The position numbers were made by a program, and so were the translations under genes. DNA of 64,000 nt, taken from Hanleya hanleyi (taxonomy: Eukaryota; Mollusca; Polyplacophora; Lepidopleurida; Hanleyidae). The stretch lies in the NCBI GenBank assembly GCA_036873755.1, contig JAVTVY010018998.1, positions 1 to 64,000 on the forward strand, read 5' to 3'. The notes beneath the pieces were generated by a model. The model ran no database searches, had not been told where the DNA came from, and saw only the letters and a list, made by a program, of their open reading frames with translations. This document shows, one piece after another, positions 56,571 through 64,000 of the stretch (its first letter is position 1; every line of letters starts with the position of its first letter).

Positions 56571-56578
56571 TCTCCATT

Positions 56579-57740
56579 TACCAAAAGGCGAGATGCTTTT
56601 AACTATAAATGGCGGCTACGTGCGATAGACTTGGCACTACTTCGGAACTCCTTTCCAAGACGTAAGTTCCAGATTTCAAATAGACAGTTGCAAGTTAACA
56701 TGAATAGTCTTTGTTAGGTCTAGACAAGCTACATATGGATTTACCATGTCCATTACTGTTCGTTTCCACTAGCTGCCATACACCGACACATGTCAACAAG
56801 GGCACAATTACATGTAGCCTAAAAGTGATCTTTTTTTTTTTTTTTTACAAATGGGATCTATTGAAAATTGGGGAGGATTGAATTATTACAACTTTTGATC
56901 GTATTTTTCACCAAAAATCATGGGTAATCGATTTCCGATAGGGTGATCGATTAGTTTTCTACTGTTTTCCACTTGATCGGAGGTCATTTCGGAATGACGT
57001 CAGTGAAATGAACAACATACAGTGCCATCAGAACTGTCCTGGGCCGATGTCGTCCCAGAAATGACTGTCAGGAGTTGAAATTATACTGATTAAATAAATT
57101 ACTGATTTCATAATTTAAAATAGGGATGATTTTATCTGTGCTTGTTGCATGAAAAGAAAGTGAATATTTGGTGAATATATTGAACTAGAACTTTGAAATA
57201 TTGAACTGAGATTTTGAAATATTTGACTGAAAACTAGAGTCAGTTATCCTGTAATATGGGTAATGCTAGAGTATTACAGGTTCAATCGGTGAAGTGCCAA
57301 AGATTTTGATAAATGTTTGGAATGTCTAAAATGACCAGAGAACAGTTCCCAGACACAAGTGTTAATTATTGTCTGGTAAAATCAAGTTGGTGATGATATG
57401 TGGGCTCATCACAGTCCAGGAATGGCATGATACACTAGCTAAAATAAATGAATGCTTGTCTGCATGGTCACATTCCAGTTAAATTAACCCTACATGTGTC
57501 AGAGATGTCTATAAACTTGGAATAATTGTTGGCACCTGATATGCAAAGTAAGTTCCGAAAACATTATAAATGCTGTAAGCTAAACTCGAACAGAAATATT
57601 AGTATTGATTTTGGGCATTTTAAATGGCCAAAATAGGCCTGTTTGTTCACAACCGAGTACAGAAACAGCAGAAAGAGGGTTAAAATGCAGAGTGACAGAT
57701 ATATTCTCCATTAAACCTTAAAGGCATAACCAGGATAACC
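56579..57740 (+). other. Spacer without recognised genes
   Basis: AT-rich unique sequence including a T-run (56,830-56,846) and GAACTGAGATTTTGAAATA-type short direct repeats near 57,190. No exon found. Confidence 0.35.
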
Positions 57741-58960
57741 ATGGGCGTCGCTAGGATTGTTCAAAGGGGGGTCAATTATCATAGCACTTTAGGCGAGGGT
57801 CGAGGGGCCGCCTAGGCCCCGGAAGCTCCGGGGTCCTAGATCGCCGGAGATGCGTTCTAAGAGTTTTCCAGGAATTAAATCTGAACATAATGTATGCAGA
57901 TTTAGGGTTATATTATACAGCTCTGAGACCTTAGATGGCCCGAGATGCATTCTGAGCGATTTCCCACAATTAAACTAACACGTCATTTGTCAAAATTCAG
58001 TATTATATTTTATTCTCTTTGTCATGTTGAAAACACAATAATAACGCTTTGGGCCTATATACCTCGTCGGCTAACCCAGTGGCGTCGGAACGTAATTGAA
58101 AGTTGGGGACCACTATCACAGCCCAACAGGCGGGGGTCCAGGGGCCGCCTAGGCCCCGGAAGCTCCGGGGTCCTAGATAGCCGGAGATGCGTTCTGAACG
58201 TTTTTCCGGAAATAAAACTGATCATACTGCATGCACATTTATGATTCTATTTTCACAATTTTTTTTCTCGCAATTATAAGCATGCATCGATATTGAAAAC
58301 ATCGCACCTCATGCCTTCATCCATTTGACATTCTAGTTATATTTAAAACATACAAAACGATGACATAGTTCTTGGGAGGGATGCCTACAGATACGATTCA
58401 TTCACACACAAATAAAACACGGAAATCCTCACAGCCCAACAGGCGAGGGTCCACGAGCCGTTAGGCCCCGGAAGCTCCGAAGTTCCAGATCTCCCCAGAA
58501 ATAAATTCGAACGTAATGTATGCAGATTTATGGTTCTATTTTCACGTATGTTTTGCATTTATAAGCACTCATCGATATTGAAAAAATCATACGTCATGCC
58601 AGAATCCATTTGACTGTTTAGTTATATATTCATCACATAAAAAGAACACATAAAAAGCCGATGACCTTTACATGATGGAATATTAGAACCAATATGATCG
58701 CGATTCATTTACACGAAGCTAAAATGAGCGATCGTCACAGCCCGACAGGCGAGGGTCCAGGGGCCGCCTAGGCCCCGGAAGCTCCAAGGTCTCCGGTTGC
58801 CGGAGATGCGTTTTACCTGTTTTCTCAGAAACAAATCTGAACACAATGTATACAGATCTATGGTTCTATTTTCACATTTGTTTCGCATAAACCCGCATCG
58901 ATATTGAAGAACATGCCGGACTCCATTTGACTTCCTGGTTTGACACAAAGAAAACGGGCC
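57741..58960 (+). repeat. Tandem repeat, period 305-337 bp, with a GC-rich core
   Basis: GGGGCCGCCTAGGCCCCGGA and CTCCGGGGTCCTAGAT cores recur at about 57,804, 58,141, 58,455 and 58,760. Between cores are AT-rich parts with ATGTATGCAGATTTATGGTT and CATCGATATTGAAAA. The cores contain strong local palindromes. No coding content was seen. Confidence 0.8.
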
Positions 58961-59030
58961 TTTTACACACCACTACACGTCTTGGCACTCTATCTGTAAT
59001 TTTTATGTTTTTTTAAAATGTTTTTATGCT

Positions 59031-60557
59031 TTTTACCCCTCGGCCAAAATTTGGCCGAAGGGTATTGTCGTCGTCATGTACGTCTGTCCGTCACACCTTT
59101 CTCGTTACCAAGATATCTTCAGAATGACTTACCCTAGGCACACCAAACTTGCAGTGCACATCCGTATGCTTGTGACCCAGAACCCTATTGAATCTGGACC
59201 TGATTGGTTAGAAACTTTGGCGGCCATCTTTAATTTATGCGAGACCATCACAGCTTTCTTGTTACCAAGATATCTTTAGAACGACTTACCCTAGGCACCC
59301 CAAACTTGCACTCCACATCCATATGCTCATGACACAGAACCCTATTGAATCTGGACCTGATTGGTTCGAAACTTTGGCGGCCATATTTAATTTATGCGAA
59401 ATCATTAATCTTGTGTATCTTAGGTACCATTTCTCTGTTCAGTGTGAAACTTGGTATAGATCATCGATGCATCAAGAAACTTCAAAGGAATGACCAAACC
59501 AGTTTCCCTGATTCGGTGAAAACCGTGGCGGCCATCTTTAATTTATGCAAAATCTTCGATGATATATATCTCTGATACCATTCAAGTGTTCTATACGAAA
59601 CTTGGTATACAGCATCGATGTATCAAGAGATCTGCAATGTATAGCCACATCAGTTCCTCTGAGTGGCGGGAAGGATGGGCGGCCATCTTTAATTTATGCC
59701 AAATCATTAATGATCTCTATCTCTGATACTGTCCGAGTGCTCGATGTAAAATTTGGTATATATCATCGAAGCATCAATAGACTTACGATAAATGACAGTT
59801 CTGGCGTTTCTGATTGGGCGGAACCTTGGCGGCCATCTTTAATTTATGCAAAATCTTCAATGATATATATCTTCGATACCATTTCAGTGTTCTATATGAA
59901 ACTTGGTATCCAGCATCGATGTATCAAGAGACTTGCAATGAATAACCACATCGGTTCCTCTGAGTGGCGGGAAGGATGGGCGGCCATCTTTAATTTATGC
60001 GAAATCATTAATGATCTATATCTCTGATACGGTTCAAGTGCTCATTGTAAAATTTGGTATACATCATCGATGTATCAATAGACAGTTCTGGTTTTTCTGC
60101 TTGGGCGGAAACCTTGGTGGCCATCTTTAATTTATGCAAAATCTTTAATGATTATCTTTGATACCATTCCAGTGTTCTATATGAAACTTGGTATACAGAA
60201 TCTATGTATCAAGAGACTTGCAATGAATAACCACATCAGTTTCTCTGAGTGGTGGGAAGGATGGGCGGCCATCTTTAATTTATGCGAAATCATTAGGGAT
60301 CTCTATCTCAGATAATTTTCAAATGTTCGATGTAAAATTTGGTATACATCGTCGATGCATCAACAGACTTATGTAATGAATACCGGTTTCTCTGATTGGA
60401 CGGAAACGTTTGAGGCCATTTCTAATGGCAAAATTTTTCATAATCTGTATATTTGTTACTTGACTGCTTGGTGTTCCTGAAGTCTTGTTTTAAATTGAAT
60501 ACATTATGAATGGCTGGCGCCAGAGCCGAGGGGTTTTCAGATGCGCAACTTCGTATT
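59031..60557 (+). mobile_element. Hairpin-headed tandem-repeat element, family A copy 2
   Basis: It starts TTTTACCCCTCGGCCAAAAT with an almost perfect hairpin (59,036-59,063), then GTCTGTCCGTC and about eight units of roughly 150 bp (GGCGGCCATCTTTAATTTAT, AACTTGGTATACAGCATCGA). It ends AGCCGAGGGG, CAGATGCGCAACTTCGTATT. It is colinear with 11,715-12,952, including both ends. Confidence 0.8.
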
Positions 60558-61735
60558 TATTTTGTTTTTGTTTACTCTGTTTTTGTTTTTTCTTTTGCAT
60601 TTTCTTCTGTTTTGTTTTTTTTGGCGCGGCCAAGCACCCGACGACCCCCCCCCCCCTAACGACGCCCCTGATAACTGCCAATTCCTCTACCATACACCTG
60701 AACGAGGGCGTAGACAAGTTGTGAAGTTCGGCGGGGCGTAGGGGGAGAGTCTGAGAGGGGGGTATCCCCCCTCGCAGCGTAGATTTTTTTCCGAAAATTG
60801 ATGGTAAATTGGCGCTCACTGGGCATGCTGGGAGCATTTGAGCGGTAAAAGATTGTAAAAGTTGAACTTTTTTGCCAATTTTGGCGAAAATATCCTATAA
60901 CAGTGGCGATCACTATGTGATATACAAGGTGAAATGACCATTCAATCCGGAGTTTGCACTATAATTCAAGTTATTTCTTAGACAATACTATTTTGCCTAG
61001 ATAGCAGGGGCGGTGCATTGATGCTTGTTTCACCGCATGAGTTCTGGTGTTCGTTCCGAAGTTGCCAAATTTATCGAAAATGTAAGCTTAGTGGTCCTTT
61101 CTCGGAATAGTAGTGAAAATTATCCATATTCATCATATTTACACCAGTTAAATAGTGACTTTGTGTCTGGATTAGATTTTTTACCTGTATTTCTAGGGTT
61201 TCTCCGTGAAAATTGTTTGTGAATAAATAAATACTGAACAAATGACTGGGATCTCAATCAAAAAAAAGTTTATGGTGAAAAAATTCTGAAAAAAATCTTT
61301 TCAGCCCACACGCTGACTCTTTTCAGCCCACGCGCTGACCTTTTTCGTCCAAATGGGCGATATGTCACATTATGTGATTGAATTGGAGCACATTACTCGT
61401 TTCTCGGAGAAAATCACACGGGGTCTTTAGGTCCGATATCGCCAAACTTTTGCGTTGTTCTCTGCCCGATTGCAATTAGTCTAGCCCTTCTGGTAAGCGT
61501 TGATGATAATTTTACTTCCCCTGTAATATGCAACAATTGATAAAGATATGTGACAAGCTAAACATTTACTTCTCTGCTATGTTTGCTTTCTGTTTCATTC
61601 TTTCTTTCTTTCCTTTTTCTCTCTATTTTCTTTTTTTCTGTTTTTTTTTTTTGTTTTTTTTTTTTTTTGCCAGACATCAATATTTGGGGGGGCTGAAGCC
61701 CCCCCCCATGTCTACGCCCTTGCTGAAGGTGGAAG
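60558..61735 (+). other. Low-complexity and repeat-derived sequence
   Basis: There are T-rich tracts at 60,560-60,622 and 61,590-61,672, each followed by a poly-C or G/C palindromic stretch and CTACGCCCTTG- or GACGCCCCTG-like words (60,640-60,670 and 61,685-61,720). The two therefore look like ends of related elements. A CAGCCCACRCGCTGA phrase occurs twice at 61,303-61,340. No gene was seen. Confidence 0.4.
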
Positions 61736-61807
61736 GAGACTGGTTCAGCAGTATCACACTCCACCACTATGCACACGGGTGCAGCCATAATGCTCAGAAT
61801 AGATGCG

Positions 61808-62155
61808 TACAGGGATATTTTGTAAACATAGAGGGCACTGCAGTGCGGCGAGCTCATTGGGGGATTGCTGCATGATATTTCACCAGTTCACATGTTGTGC
61901 ACTGGAGTTGTCCAGGGGTTGACATTGGGGACACGGGAATTCGGCAGTCATGTTATATGTTTCTTGCACTATAGTTAATCAAGGAAGTTATAATGTTTGT
62001 TCTGTTGGAAATGTGGTGCGTAATGACAAGATGATAGCTCTGTCAGTTAACACCGTTTACACACCGCCAGCCAGCATCTTGACGACTTGAATCCCCCTTA
62101 GCAGCAGGGATAACTGTGTATTTGTTTACATCCCACTTCCAAATATGGTAATACT
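61808..62155 (+). repeat. Interspersed repeat shared with 20,405-20,760
   Basis: It matches the earlier copy from GTACAGGGATATTTTGTAAA to CCAAATATGGTAATACTA, but the GAAAACTCAAT ends seen around the first copy are absent here. Confidence 0.85.
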
Positions 62156-63073
62156 ACATTCATATATCATTGCCTAAATGGATGACTGTTCTTTCACAGT
62201 TGAATGTTGGCAGTGGAGAATGTATCTGGAACTTTTGCACTCGAACAAAGAAAATTAATAAAATATAGTTCAAGTCAGGGTATAAAACCAAACCGAGACT
62301 GAAATCTGCCCCTTCTCTAGTCTTTCCTGCAAAGCGGACTGGAGGCATCACTGGTTTTGTCACAAATTAATATTTGTTAGAACCTGAACTGTTTGTCGAT
62401 GGGAGCAAGAGAAATGAAAGTAAATTTTAATAACACATTTAATTTTTATGTGAGAAATTTTAGTTTGATGAAATTTGAGATATTTGTTGATAACAACACC
62501 AGAGTGAATTTGTGCAGGGGACAGCCTAGCCAAGTTGACATGGCTTCGTTCCTACACTTAGCCATGTGATCCCCCGATACGTTGCCGATCACGTGACCCG
62601 TACGAAGATAATGGCGCAAGTTCAACCGCCGGTCGTTGATGTTTGAAGACTGATTGCAGACAGATGAGCTCTTCACGGCAAACGAACTCTTCCCCGAACT
62701 CGATAAATCTAATAGACAGAGAGTTTGGATGGGTTGTTTTATTGTCGGAATGGAGCCGATCGTCCCATCGAGCCGTGTGATCCAGGAGTGTACATGTAAG
62801 TTCATGAAGAGGATTAGATCATGGCTAAGTGTACCTTCTGTCCCAGATAATATATTCCTAAACGTTTTCGATTTCGGAGACAATTTATCATACAGCATTG
62901 AAACTTCACTAATTTTTCAACCAATATTTCATTAAAATCTGTTGGGAATTGACGAAAATCACCAATACCTACCAGTTATTTTGGGGCTACGATGACAATC
63001 TGCCAATGTTATAACATGTAGGCTTGACGTCATGACGTCAAAAAATAACCTACAAATCTCCCATCTAATTTTT
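62156..63073 (+). other. Unique sequence with a possible promoter-like patch
   Basis: About 62,570-62,790 is richer in CpG than its surroundings and includes GATCACGTGACC. A frame with ATG at about 62,730 (MGCFIVGMEPIVPSS) runs to a GTAAGTTC donor near 62,799. This may be a first exon, but nothing identifies it. Confidence 0.25.
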
Positions 63074-64000
63074 AGCCCACCATCACCAGATGGTGGGCTG
63101 TTCAAATCACTTTTTGTCCGTGGTCCGTCATCCGTCCGTAAACAATTCTTGTTATCGCGATTTCTCAGGAACTACTGCATGGATCTTTCTCAAATTTGGT
63201 ACCCCTTGGGGTCTTGTTGTGCATGATGCCTTTTCTTGTCGGATTCGAAAATCCAAGATGGCCACAAGGCAGCCATCTTGGATTTCCCCATGAAACCGTG
63301 TTATCACGATTTCTCAGGAACTACTGCATGGATCTTTCTCAAATTTGGTACACAGGTTCCCCTTGGGGTCTAGTTATGCAAGATACCTTTCTGGTCCGAT
63401 TCGAAAATCCAATATGGCCACCAGGCAGCCATCTTGGATTTCCCCATGAACCTTTGTTATCACGATTTCTCAGAACTACTGCATGGATCTTTCTCAAATT
63501 TGATACACAGGTTCCCCTTGGGGTCTAGTTGTGCAAGATACCTTTTCTGGTCCGATTCGAAAATCCAATATGGCCACCAGGCAGCCATCTTGGATTTCCC
63601 CATGAACCTTTGTTATTGTGATTTCTCAGGAAGTACTGCATGGATCTTTATCAAATTTGGTACACAGGTTCCCCATGTGGTCTAGTTGTGCAAGATACCT
63701 TTTTCGGTCCGATTCGAAAATCCAATATGGCCACCAGGCAGCCATCTTGGATTTCCCCATGAACCTTTGTTATCGTGATTCCTCAAGAACTGCTGCATGG
63801 ATCTTCCTCAAATTTGGTACACATGTTCCTCTTGGGGTCTAGTTGTGCAAGATAACTTTTCTGGTCCGATTCGAAAATCCAATATGGCCACCAGGCAGCC
63901 ATCTTGGATTTCCCCATGAACCTTTGTTATCGTGATTTCTCAGGAAGTACTGCATGGATCTTTCTCAAATTTGGTACACCGGTTCCTCATGGGGTCTAGT
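63074..64000 (+). mobile_element. Hairpin-headed tandem-repeat element, family E (runs off the window)
   Basis: It opens with a perfect 11-bp hairpin (AGCCCACCATC, ACCA, GATGGTGGGCT; 63,074-63,099), then GTCCGTGG and CCGTCCGT. At least six units of about 155 bp follow, with CGATTTCTCAGGAACTACTG, CTCAAATTTGGTACACAGG and GGCAGCCATCTTGGATTTCC. Open frames here are repeat artefacts. Confidence 0.75.

Noticed and set aside
60490..60837. 115-codon minus-strand frame with a Lys/Gln-rich stretch
   Set aside because: The Lys/Gln run is the complement of a T-rich low-complexity tract; no domain is seen.
62446..62935. Overlapping frames on both strands (150 and 93 codons)
   Set aside because: Neither has a recognisable domain; the plus-strand one starts with TTG. 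Only the weak first-exon possibility was kept as a note.

Overview
The window is a piece of an animal nuclear genome, most likely a mollusc and possibly a gastropod. Coding exons are short and split by GT-AG introns of up to 12.7 kb. Non-coding sequence is packed with transposable elements. A tRNA-headed SINE ends in a 3' tail (about 28,848-28,909) that I associate from memory with vetigastropod/patellogastropod genomes. The species assignment is inference.

Two host genes can be supported. The first is the 3' half of the 26S proteasome base subunit Rpn1/PSMD2 on the plus strand: seven exons from 956 to 24,911, ending in a stop codon. The second is a minus-strand ankyrin-repeat gene (51,941-53,365) whose C-terminus looks like a SOCS box, so it is ASB-like. 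A single orphan plus-strand exon candidate lies at 50,135-50,293.

PSMD2 introns. The first intron (1,053-13,760) holds a 12.4 kb decayed DIRS-type tyrosine-recombinase retrotransposon (copy 1, 1,098-13,534). Nested in it are an apparently intact hAT-like DNA transposon (2,683-6,101), a TTAA-flanked element (10,173-11,223) and a hairpin-headed tandem-repeat element (11,715-12,952). Later introns hold short DNA elements that each carry one zinc-finger exon, a Helentron-like element with an array of about 165-170 bp units (17,434-19,814), a 2.7 kb element with inverted ends (20,342-23,022) and a 28-bp minisatellite.

25-42 kb. A SINE (26,943-28,909) was split by a 1.6 kb DNA element. Next comes a large element with diverged inverted repeats of about 700 bp (29,540-39,320). 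It holds a broken, partly inverted gene of an XPG/PIN-like, Cys-rich family and was itself invaded by a second, much better preserved DIRS element (30,243-37,385). That copy has a Gag-like ORF1, RT-RNase H and tyrosine-recombinase ORFs, but also an in-frame stop, a frameshift and a 3' insertion. Around 41-42 kb is a 0.8 kb structure whose inverted ends carry a hammerhead-like motif.

42-64 kb. This part contains long tandem arrays, a second Helentron-like copy in reverse orientation, a 2.2 kb element full of GAGGTGTACACCTC palindromes, two foldback elements with perfect 9-bp and 8-bp target duplications, the ASB-like gene, a GC-rich 305-337 bp repeat, a second hairpin-headed element, and a third that runs off the window end.

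The genes do not form an operon or pathway cluster; the layout is host exons separated by layers of nested mobile elements. No bacterial features, CRISPR arrays or functional rRNA/tRNA genes were seen.
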